DNA of 6,069 nt from assembly GCA_027065935.1 (NCBI GenBank), contig JAMONI010000332.1, positions 1-6,069 on the forward strand, read 5' to 3'. Origin of the DNA: Flavobacteriales bacterium (GTDB taxonomy: Bacteria; Bacteroidota; Bacteroidia; Flavobacteriales; Flavobacteriaceae). The first letter of the stretch is position 1. Every line of letters starts with the position of its first letter. The notes beneath the pieces are model-generated. The model worked only from the letters and a program-made list of their open reading frames with translations. It was not told the origin of the DNA and searched no databases. A program made the position numbers and the translations under genes. Of this stretch, positions 1 to 5,029 are shown piece by piece.

Positions 1-301
1 CTAACAAAATGCTCGTATTGAGCGTCCGGTTTTGCTTGGCGCCTTTGATTTCCTCTCCTTCGGCCAAAAATACCTTAACCTTACAGCTGTTGACGGCCTT
101 CAGGTAAGGCACGGAACCCGATTCGCTCACTTCATTGATTTCCAAGCATCCAAGCTCAAAAGCTTCGTCCGAAGTGATAAAGAACACTTCGTCATAAACC
201 GGCGCCGTTACCGGCAAAACGATCACGTTGGTATAATGTTGCGGACGGCCGGTTTTCAAGTGCGCTCCGAATTGTTCAAGAATGTATCTCGCTGTTTTCA
301 T
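1..301 (-). CDS. DUF6569/ARPP-1 family protein, N-terminal 100 residues (3' end outside window)
   Basis: The reverse strand is open from an ATG at 301-299 to the window edge, giving 100 residues with no stop. Residues 52-69 (LEINEVSESGSVPYLKAV) followed by 78-99, which include EGEEIKGAKQNR and NTSILL, match the conserved core of the family as I remember it, where a [D/E]GEE..GAKQNR..NTS block is its hallmark. No signal peptide or membrane segment is visible, so it is probably cytoplasmic. The family's biochemical role is not known to me; the name ARPP-1 reflects association with ADP-ribosylglycohydrolase and rhodanese-phosphatase-like domains in other genomes, which I cannot test here. The start is the first ATG of the frame and is preceded by an AT-rich leader without Shine-Dalgarno. 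The barrel gene lies 177 bases upstream on the same strand, with a probable terminator between them, so shared transcription is doubtful. The reading frame on the opposite strand is a shadow. Family call fairly secure, function unknown. Confidence 0.8.
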   Translation of the reverse strand, partial: MKTARYILEQFGAHLKTGRPQHYTNVIVLPVTAPVYDEVFFITSDEAFELGCLEINEVSESGSVPYLKAVNSCKVKVFLAEGEEIKGAKQNRTLNTSILL

Positions 302-303
302 AG

Positions 304-366
304 TTTACGTTAATTATTGTTCGATTGTGCGACATGTTTTTGTTTTCGTCTTTTACGGTTAATTAT
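304..366. repeat. Imperfect direct repeat upstream of the ARPP-1 gene
   Basis: TTTACGTTAATTAT at 304-317 recurs as TTTACGGTTAATTAT at 352-366, identical apart from one inserted G, 48 bases apart. The first copy lies immediately upstream of the ATG at 301. Two spaced copies in a non-coding gap could be binding sites for a regulator of the minus-strand gene. The gap is AT-rich and no consensus -7 element for the minus strand (CAAAnnTA as read on plus) is present in 302-478, so the regulatory reading is only inference. No gene was seen in this gap. Confidence 0.4.
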
Positions 367-428
367 CCGGGTTTTCCGTCATCCGGAACTCAATTCCCAC
401 GACGCAATAAAACCGTCCCGGCGGAAGT

Positions 429-452
429 AAAAAAAAAACACGAACATTTCGC
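429..452 (-). terminator. Probable weak intrinsic terminator of the outer-membrane protein gene
   Basis: Read on the minus strand, a short hairpin with arms CGAA and TTCG (plus 441-444 and 448-451, three-base loop, extendable by one G-T pair) is followed after two bases by a run of ten T (plus 429-438). It lies about 27 bases beyond the stop codon of the barrel gene, in the right orientation. The stem is short, so the call rests mainly on the long T-tract and its position. Confidence 0.4.
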
Positions 453-478
453 CTATACCCTATCCTTTCCTTCGGGCC

Positions 479-1219
479 TTATAATCCGATGGCAACACCC
501 ACGCGGAAAAATTCTACGGGTTGGTTGAAGTAATCGGAAAACGCATCTTTATATACCTCCTGATGATATTCATCGAACACAACCCGATTGACCCGCGCTT
601 TTACCTTACTTGTTCCCAAAGGAAAATAATCCGCAAACACATAATATTTTTCATTGATCCGGTATAATAGGGACAACATAAACCCTATGTTATAAGTCCA
701 AGTATAGGTAACTTCCGAGTCCTGTTCATATACATCCTCTATTCTCGTCTCGAAGGGGGTAAGCTTCAGCAAGTGAAAATTGATACCGGCATTCAGGTAA
801 AGTTCCGAATCGTTTAACGAAACCGCATGCGAATACCCCACGCCCACCGGAATGTTGATGTATTTGGGAAAAACCACATCCCAGGAAGCGTAATTATCGG
901 CCAAAAAATCTTTTAACTCGTCCCTGTAACTCCTGTCCAATGTGTTGTAAAACACATCCACCGAAAGAAAAACACCTCCGTCGGCGCCCGTTTGCCACCT
1001 TCTGATATATCCGGCCGACAAGCCCACCGCCGCCGCATTGAACCTGTCATTCCCCATCGATTCAAGCAAACTCCCTTCGTTAAAATCCCCCGTAGGAATC
1101 CCCAATCCTACCTTAACAAAAGACTGGGCCGTTACAGAACTCAAATCGAGCATCATCACGATTACCGGCACGAACAATGACCGGGTGAAAAGCTTTGAAA
1201 AACAGATTTTTAACTTCAT
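479..1219 (-). CDS. Outer-membrane beta-barrel protein, secreted (function unknown)
   Basis: This 246-residue protein starts with a signal peptide: Lys and Arg in residues 2-13, a hydrophobic core at about 14-25, and a likely cleavage between A31 and Q32 (VTA-QS), the Ala-Gln site common in Bacteroidota exports. The mature part opens with FVKVGLGIPTGDF, a typical first strand of porin-like OMP barrels. It continues with alternating polar and aromatic/hydrophobic strands (for example 83-91, 122-132, 140-150, 172-187, 191-199) and ends in a short strand, EFFRVGVAIGL. This pattern fits the outer-membrane beta-barrel superfamily of Bacteroidota, roughly eight to ten strands. Ligand and role cannot be read from the sequence. 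The gene is divergent from sucC and has its own promoter element at 1248-1255, giving a leader of about 20 bases without Shine-Dalgarno. The ATG at 1219 is directly followed by the signal peptide, which supports this start. Barrel class likely; specific function unassigned. Confidence 0.8.
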   Translation of the reverse strand: MKLKICFSKLFTRSLFVPVIVMMLDLSSVTAQSFVKVGLGIPTGDFNEGSLLESMGNDRFNAAAVGLSAGYIRRWQTGADGGVFLSVDVFYNTLDRSYRDELKDFLADNYASWDVVFPKYINIPVGVGYSHAVSLNDSELYLNAGINFHLLKLTPFETRIEDVYEQDSEVTYTWTYNIGFMLSLLYRINEKYYVFADYFPLGTSKVKARVNRVVFDEYHQEVYKDAFSDYFNQPVEFFRVGVAIGL

Positions 1220-1242
1220 AATTTTTTGTTTTTTGAATTTTA

Positions 1243-1260
1243 CGGTGCAAAATTACACCG
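1243..1260. promoter_or_regulatory. Palindrome bracketing the -7 box of the barrel gene (possible operator)
   Basis: CGGTG (1243-1247) and CACCG (1256-1260) are perfect inverted arms that enclose exactly the eight bases of the minus-strand -7 element. A protein bound to this dyad would cover the promoter. The arms are only five bases long, so chance is possible. Confidence 0.35.
1248..1255 (-). promoter_or_regulatory. Bacteroidota-type -7 promoter element for the barrel gene
   Basis: Read on the minus strand, TAATTTTG is a perfect match to TAnnTTTG. It ends 29 bases before the ATG at 1219, so transcription would begin near 1241 with a leader of about 20 bases. The nearest upstream TTG (1282-1280) is 24 bases away, slightly long for a -33 element. 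Confidence 0.65.
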
Positions 1261-1365
1261 GCCTTTTGCAGCCTATTTGCAATTTTTAAAAACCGGAAAA
1301 ATCACCCGAAAAAAATGTTTTCATCAAAAACTGACACATTCCGTAAATTTTCCCGCCGACTTTGT

Positions 1366-1373
1366 TACTTTTG
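1366..1373 (+). promoter_or_regulatory. Bacteroidota-type -7 promoter element for sucC
   Basis: TACTTTTG matches TAnnTTTG perfectly and ends 15 bases before the sucC ATG. Transcription would start about six or seven bases downstream, leaving an 8-10 base, AT-rich leader without Shine-Dalgarno. No well-placed TTTG -33 box is visible 19-21 bases upstream. Confidence 0.65.
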
Positions 1374-1388
1374 TAAAAAATTTCGATT

Positions 1389-2582
1389 ATGAACCTACAC
1401 GAATATCAAGGCAAAGAAATTTTAAGCCGTTCGGGCATGCGTGTACAACGCGGTTATGTGGCTTCCACGCCCGAAGAAGCCGTTGAAGCGGCCAAAAAAC
1501 TTGCCGAAGAAACCGGAACAAAATATTTTGTGGTCAAAGCACAAGTTCACGCCGGAGGTAGAGGAAAAGCCGGCGGGGTGAAATTGGCCAAAAACTTGGA
1601 CGAAGTATATGAAAAAGCCAAACAAATTCTCGGAATGCGTTTGATCACACCCCAAACCGGCAAGGAAGGAAAAATCGTGCATCAAGTGTTGATTGCCGAA
1701 GACGTCTATTATCCCGGCCAAACTGAGCCCGAAGAGTACTATATGAGCGTGATGCTCAACCGCGAAAAAGGACAAAACATGATTATGTACTCGCCCGAAG
1801 GCGGGATGAACATCGAAGAAGTAGCCGAAAAATCACCCGACAAAATCTTTATCGAATACATTGACCCCGCCCACGGATTGCAAGACTTTCAAGCACGAAG
1901 GGTGGCTTTTAATCTCGGATTGCGCGGGCAAGCTTTCAAAGAAATGGTTAAGTTTGTCAAAGCCCTTTACGATGCTTACGTCAAAAACGACGCCAACTTG
2001 TTTGAAATCAATCCCGTATTAAAAACGTCCGACAATAAAATCCTTGCGGTGGACAGCAAAGTGGTGATTGACGACAACGCTTTGTTCCGCCATCCCGATA
2101 TCGCGACTATGCGTGACGAAAGAGAAGAAAACCCCATAGAAGTGGAAGCCAAAAAGGCCGGCTTAAATTACGTGGCCCTAGACGGTAACGTGGGATGTAT
2201 GGTCAACGGTGCGGGTTTGGCAATGGCTACGATGGACCTGATCAAACAATCGGGCGGAGACCCGGCCAACTTCCTCGATGTAGGCGGTACCGCCGATGCC
2301 GAACGGGTGGAAAAAGGATTCCGCATTATCTTGAAAGACCCGAAAGTCAAAGCCATACTGGTTAATATCTTTGGCGGTATCGTTCGGGCCGACCGCGTGG
2401 CGCAAGGCATCGTGGATGCCTATAACAACATGAAAGGCGAAATCAACGTGCCTATCATCGTGCGCTTACAAGGCACCAATGCCGACAAAGCCAAATCTTT
2501 GATCGAACAAAGCGGTATTCCCGTTCATTTTGTAACCGAATTCCGCGAAGCCGCCGATAAGGTCAAGGAAGTTTTGTCGTAA
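1389..2582 (+). CDS. sucC: Succinyl-CoA synthetase (ADP-forming) subunit beta
   Basis: SucC is the nucleotide-binding subunit of succinyl-CoA synthetase, which interconverts succinyl-CoA and succinate with substrate-level ATP (or GTP) synthesis in the TCA cycle, in the cytoplasm with SucD. At 397 residues it is close to the usual 388-400. It starts with MNLHEYQGKEIL, like E. coli SucC, which fixes the start. The N-terminal ATP-grasp domain carries VVKAQVHAGGRGKAGGVK (48-65, K50 and the GRG loop). FEINPVL (205-211) and DSK (222-224) supply the Mg-binding N208 and D222 by alignment to E. coli N199 and D213. The C-terminal CoA-ligase domain shows GNVGCMVNGAGLAMATMD (266-283), NFLDVGG and NIFGGIVR (326-333). 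Compared with E. coli there is a few-residue insertion around 106-114 (VYYPGQTEP). The usual partner sucD does not follow; the next gene has its own promoter. Separate sucC and sucD loci are, as far as I recall, common in Bacteroidota. Assignment secure. Confidence 0.97.
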   Translation: MNLHEYQGKEILSRSGMRVQRGYVASTPEEAVEAAKKLAEETGTKYFVVKAQVHAGGRGKAGGVKLAKNLDEVYEKAKQILGMRLITPQTGKEGKIVHQVLIAEDVYYPGQTEPEEYYMSVMLNREKGQNMIMYSPEGGMNIEEVAEKSPDKIFIEYIDPAHGLQDFQARRVAFNLGLRGQAFKEMVKFVKALYDAYVKNDANLFEINPVLKTSDNKILAVDSKVVIDDNALFRHPDIATMRDEREENPIEVEAKKAGLNYVALDGNVGCMVNGAGLAMATMDLIKQSGGDPANFLDVGGTADAERVEKGFRIILKDPKVKAILVNIFGGIVRADRVAQGIVDAYNNMKGEINVPIIVRLQGTNADKAKSLIEQSGIPVHFVTEFREAADKVKEVLS

Positions 2583-2591
2583 ATCTTCCGG

Positions 2592-2612
2592 GGACATCCA
2601 CATGTTTTTTTT
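2592..2612 (+). terminator. Possible weak terminator after sucC
   Basis: Arms GGACAT (2592-2597) and ATGTTT (2602-2607) can pair with four Watson-Crick and two G-T pairs around a four-base loop, running into eight T (2605-2612) some ten bases after the sucC stop. The stem is weak; the T-run and position are the main support. Confidence 0.3.
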
Positions 2613-2650
2613 CGTGTTCTACAATGTTTTCATTAGTAGAAAAAATGCTT

Positions 2651-2683
2651 TTTGTTTTTATTCATAATTTTTTTATATATTTG
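2651..2683 (+). promoter_or_regulatory. Promoter of the DUF2853 gene (TTTG -33 and TATATTTG -7)
   Basis: TTTG at 2651-2654 and TATATTTG at 2676-2683 are separated by 21 bases, close to the Bacteroidota -33/-7 consensus. Transcription would begin near 2690, about 25 bases before the ATG at 2715. It is one of the two best-formed promoters in the window and indicates that this gene is transcribed independently of sucC. Confidence 0.75.
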
Positions 2684-2714
2684 TTTACAAGTTAAACCCC
2701 AAAAAAGAAGCATT

Positions 2715-3053
2715 ATGAGCAAATTCGACGACGTGGTAGCCAAAGCTGCCGAACAATTGAAAAAAGTAGGCGTTTCCAATGTGGACGACGCTTTGTTACG
2801 TGCCGTGGCCAAGTCACAAGGTCCTTCCATCTACCTTCGTGATGCCTCGTTGGTTTCATGCGGTGACGAAGCCGAGCTTAAGCGTGTTGAAGACAATTTC
2901 GTAGTGAAAAAACTCGGCGTTACCGACCAAAAAACCATCGATGCCGCCTTGAAAAAAGCCTGCGATAAGTTTTCTTCCGTGAATCAAAAAATGCGGGTTG
3001 CTTTCTATTACTTCCTTGTAAAAGAATTAGGCAAAGAAAACAAATTCGTGTAA
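2715..3053 (+). CDS. DUF2853 family protein
   Basis: This 112-residue acidic/basic helical protein matches the DUF2853 family along its whole length as I remember it. The conserved elements are an N-terminal MSKFDDVVAKAAEQLKKVGV, GPSIY (36-40), the VSCGD.EEL-like segment at 47-55, NFVVKKLGV (61-69), and a C-terminal RVAFYYFLVKELGKE (94-108). A structure exists for the family, but no function is known to me. No signal peptide or membrane segment. The frame is open upstream to an ATG at 2652, but that would put the start inside the -33 box and add a hydrophobic stretch unlike the family; the ATG at 2715, with a purine-rich AAGAAG five bases upstream, is preferred. The gene is monocistronic: own promoter at 2651-2683 and strong terminator at 3080-3104. 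Confidence 0.9.
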   Translation: MSKFDDVVAKAAEQLKKVGVSNVDDALLRAVAKSQGPSIYLRDASLVSCGDEAELKRVEDNFVVKKLGVTDQKTIDAALKKACDKFSSVNQKMRVAFYYFLVKELGKENKFV

Positions 3054-3079
3054 TCGGCTCTTCTAAAAAAACTAATGAT

Positions 3080-3104
3080 ACCGCCTTTTCAAAGGCGGTT
3101 TTTT
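3080..3104 (+). terminator. Strong intrinsic terminator, overlapping the 3' end of folP
   Basis: ACCGCCTTT (3080-3088) and AAAGGCGGT (3091-3099) form a perfect nine-base stem around TC, followed by six T (3099-3104). It lies 27 bases after the DUF2853 stop. The antisense folP stop codon (3091-3089) sits in the loop region, so the right arm also encodes the last residues of FolP. On the minus strand the hairpin is followed by a T-run only after nine bases (3070-3065), so it may terminate folP less efficiently. Confidence 0.88.
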
Positions 3105-3949
3105 GTTATTCCGTCCATATACGATACGATTCTTATCGCCTCTTTCGCTTCTTTTACATCGTGAACGCGCAACACGGACGCGCCTTTGAGAAGTGCCAGG
3201 ATATGCACCGCCGTAGTGGCATTCAACGCTTCGTTTTGATCCGTTTGTAAAAGTTTGTAAAGCATCGACTTTCTCGACATACCGACCAAAACGGGCTTAC
3301 GGTGCAAGAGAAAACGGTTCAAGTGCTTGAGCATCATATAATTTTGTTCTAAAGTTTTGGCAAACCCGAAACCCGGGTCAATAATAATGTCGTTGATATT
3401 TTTTCGGTGCAGTCGTTGGATCGATGCAGCGAAAAAACGGTTGACTTCGGTCACGATATCGAGTGAATACCCGGTAAGTTTTTGCATAGTCCGGGGGTTG
3501 CCGCGCATATGCATAACAATGTAGGGGACTTGGTGCTTGGCTACGACATCAAGCATTTCGGGGTCGGCATGGCCTCCGGAGATGTCGTTAATCATACAAG
3601 CTCCCGCTTGAACTGCCGTATCGGCCACACGAGCGCGAAACGTATCGACGGAAATTTTGGCTTCGGGGAAATTCCGGTGTATGCTTTCGATGGCGGGAAT
3701 TACTCTGCGCATTTCTTCGTCCGGGCTCACATCGGCCGCTCCGGGCCGGGACGAATATCCCCCCACATCTATAAAATCGGCCCCGCGACGTAGCATTTCC
3801 TCCACCTTGCGGAGCAGTTCTTTGGCTTTGCTTACCCTGCTTTGCGCGTAAAACGAATCGGGCGTGACGTTGACAATACCCATCACACGGGGAACGGATA
3901 CATTCGTCAAAGTTCCTTTACAGGCGATAAACTGCGTAAATGATGACAT
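3089..3949 (-). CDS. folP: Dihydropteroate synthase
   Basis: FolP condenses 7,8-dihydropterin pyrophosphate with p-aminobenzoate to dihydropteroate in folate synthesis; it is the sulfonamide target. The 286-residue TIM-barrel protein has every signature: VMGIVNVTPDSFY (22-34, with metal-binding N27), DVGGYSSRPGA (61-71), SVDTFRARVA (100-109, D102), INDISGG (120-126), VMHMRGNPRTMQ (145-156), DPGFGFAKT (191-199), VGMSRKSM (222-229, K227) and RVHDV (261-265). F33 and P69 occupy the positions known from E. coli F28 and P64, so nothing visible suggests sulfonamide resistance; the usual T of STRPGA is S here. The ATG at 3949 gives a normal short N-terminus. marC lies 47 bases upstream on the same strand with no terminator between, so co-transcription is likely, but a -7 match at 3984-3991 could also drive folP alone. 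The last codons lie within the terminator hairpin of the convergent neighbour. Secure assignment. Confidence 0.97.
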   Translation of the reverse strand: MSSFTQFIACKGTLTNVSVPRVMGIVNVTPDSFYAQSRVSKAKELLRKVEEMLRRGADFIDVGGYSSRPGAADVSPDEEMRRVIPAIESIHRNFPEAKISVDTFRARVADTAVQAGACMINDISGGHADPEMLDVVAKHQVPYIVMHMRGNPRTMQKLTGYSLDIVTEVNRFFAASIQRLHRKNINDIIIDPGFGFAKTLEQNYMMLKHLNRFLLHRKPVLVGMSRKSMLYKLLQTDQNEALNATTAVHILALLKGASVLRVHDVKEAKEAIRIVSYMDGITKNRL

Positions 3950-3983
3950 TGCAGTATAAGTTTTCCGGCATGAACGTCCGGCT

Positions 3984-3991
3984 CAAAAATA
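3984..3991 (-). promoter_or_regulatory. Possible folP promoter -7 element between marC and folP
   Basis: Read on minus, TATTTTTG matches TAnnTTTG perfectly and lies 34 bases before the folP ATG, just beyond the marC stop. A start of transcription near 3977 would give a leader of about 28 bases. No clear -33 element is present; it would fall in the last codons of marC. Confidence 0.45.
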
Positions 3992-3996
3992 AGACA

Positions 3997-4575
3997 TTAA
4001 AACATAAGTTTTACATTGCCTACGAAAAGTTTTACGGCAATGGCCAAGAGGATAATGCCGAATACTTTTCGTATGACATTGATTACCGATTTGCCCAAAT
4101 ACCGCTCGATTCGGGCCGAAAATTTTAGGACCGTATAAACGATAATCATGTTAATCAATATGGCCACCCCGATATTGGCTTGATGAAACTCGGCTTTGAT
4201 GGACAAAATGGTGGTGAGCGTTCCGGCTCCGGCGATCAGCGGAAAAGCCAAAGGGACGATGGATGCCGTTTCGGGCGCATCGTCGTGAAAAATCCGTATG
4301 CCCAAAATCATTTCCATTGCAAGGAAAAACAAAATAAACGACCCCGCTACGGCGAAAGAATTGACGTCGATACCTACGAACTTCAAAATCGATTCGCCGA
4401 TAAATAAAAAAGCTATCATAAGCAATCCGGCCACTACGGTGGCTTTTTCGGACTGAATACGTCCCACCTTTTTGCGTAAATCGATGATAATGGGGATGCT
4501 TCCCACAATATCGATAACGGCGAACAAAACCGCCGTTGCCGTGAGGATTTCCTTAATATCGAGTACTTCAAACAT
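3997..4575 (-). CDS. MarC family integral membrane protein
   Basis: This 192-residue protein has six predicted membrane segments (about 8-31, 45-67, 73-95, 107-126, 134-152, 168-186), the layout of the MarC/UPF0056 family of the inner membrane. Family-typical stretches are VIDIVGSIPIIID (20-32), AVAGSFILFFLAMEMILG (75-92), VPLAFPLIAGAGTLTTIL (107-124, the most conserved) and VIRKVFGIILLAIAVKLFVG (167-186). The transported substrate is not established for this family; the name comes from the E. coli mar locus, but a role in multidrug resistance was not upheld there, so none should be inferred here. The start ATG at 4575 is preceded by a well-formed promoter with a leader of about 13 bases. folP follows after 47 bases and may be co-transcribed; no functional link is evident. 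Confidence 0.92.
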   Translation of the reverse strand: MFEVLDIKEILTATAVLFAVIDIVGSIPIIIDLRKKVGRIQSEKATVVAGLLMIAFLFIGESILKFVGIDVNSFAVAGSFILFFLAMEMILGIRIFHDDAPETASIVPLAFPLIAGAGTLTTILSIKAEFHQANIGVAILINMIIVYTVLKFSARIERYLGKSVINVIRKVFGIILLAIAVKLFVGNVKLMF

Positions 4576-4594
4576 GATTTGGAAAAAATTTGCG

Positions 4595-4625
4595 CAAAGG
4601 TAGGCAATTAGATTTCAACTTCCAA
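4595..4625 (-). promoter_or_regulatory. Promoter of marC
   Basis: Read on minus, TACCTTTG (4602-4595) is a perfect TAnnTTTG match, with TTG (4625-4623) 20 bases upstream as a -33 element. Transcription would start near 4588, giving a leader of about 13 bases without Shine-Dalgarno. Confidence 0.7.
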
Positions 4626-4628
4626 TTA

Positions 4629-4636
4629 TTAATTTG
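4629..4636 (+). promoter_or_regulatory. Candidate -7 element for the GTG-started gene at 4679
   Basis: TTAATTTG matches TAnnTTTG at five of the six fixed positions (A replaced by T) and would give a leader of about 35 bases. It is almost back-to-back with the marC -33 box. No better match lies between here and the start codon. Confidence 0.25.
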
Positions 4637-4678
4637 GCAAGGTATTTGTATGGCATTCAATAAGAAAAATCAAATACA

Positions 4679-5029
4679 GTGAGCAAAGTGGAAGTATCCG
4701 AAAGAAAAAAATTACCTACTACGGTCAAGGCCCTTCAATCGCAAGCTTGGAAGCTTGTCAGCATTTATGAAACGGGTTTGGTACCCGACATGGCGCGTTA
4801 TAAAGAAAATGAGGTTGAAATTGTTTTCGGCAAGCTCAATATGTACGCCGTTTACGGTAATAAGTCGGAGGTTTTTCCTTACAAATTCATTGCGCCCAAA
4901 ATTTTTAAAGTGATGATTGACGGTGACGAGGCCCTTTGCCGCATTCATGAACTGACTTCGTCCAAATTGATTTTCAATGCCGATTTCAGAGGTTCGCATT
5001 TTATTATCGAGCTAAAGCGGAATGCTTAA
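4679..5029 (+). CDS. Hypothetical protein, possibly lipocalin-like
   Basis: The product has 116 residues if translation begins at GTG 4679. An in-frame stop at 4661-4663 rules out a longer form, and the first ATG lies only at residue 38, so GTG is the best start although no Shine-Dalgarno is seen. I do not recognise the protein by name. The opening QAWKLVSIYETG (22-33) followed by short alternating strands (EVEIVFGKLNMYAVYG 45-60, VFPYKFIAPKIFKVMI 65-80, LCRIHELTSSKLIFNAD 86-102, HFIIELKR 107-114) resembles lipocalin-like small beta-barrels, where W-K-L-V-S near the N-terminus and an I-x-x-L-x-x-x-K-L strand pair are frequent. That fold is inferred from pattern only. There is no signal peptide, so a cytoplasmic location is likely. 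The gene is divergent from marC, and its stop codon overlaps that of the convergent amidinotransferase-like gene. Codon use matches its neighbours. Confidence 0.7.
   Translation: MSKVEVSERKKLPTTVKALQSQAWKLVSIYETGLVPDMARYKENEVEIVFGKLNMYAVYGNKSEVFPYKFIAPKIFKVMIDGDEALCRIHELTSSKLIFNADFRGSHFIIELKRNA

Noticed and set aside
32..313. 93-residue plus-strand reading frame
   Set aside because: It lies opposite the ARPP-1 family gene, whose conserved core is clear on the minus strand; the plus frame has no recognisable motif.
1422..1775. 117-residue minus-strand reading frame opposite sucC
   Set aside because: Phe/Gly/His-rich translation typical of the antisense of a conserved gene; no promoter or motif of its own.
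2652..2714. N-terminal extension of the DUF2853 gene from an upstream ATG
   Set aside because: The ATG lies within the -33 promoter box and the added hydrophobic residues are not part of the family; the start at 2715 fits the family N-terminus.
3482..3851. Plus-strand reading frames opposite folP
   Set aside because: They are shadows of folP, which carries every dihydropteroate synthase motif.
3965..3982. CCGG repeated twice in the marC-folP gap, possible terminator hairpin
   Set aside because: The stem would be only four bases with no T-tract directly after it on the minus strand.
4742..4757. Inverted repeat CAAGCTT-GG-AAGCTTG
   Set aside because: It falls inside a coding region, and AAGCTT is itself a palindrome, so two copies close together give the dyad automatically; no sign of a regulatory role.
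4712..4999. 95-residue minus-strand reading frame opposite the small hypothetical gene
   Set aside because: Its translation has no recognisable motif or promoter. The plus-strand frame has plausible strand-rich protein sequence, but both are unproven, so this is a judgement.
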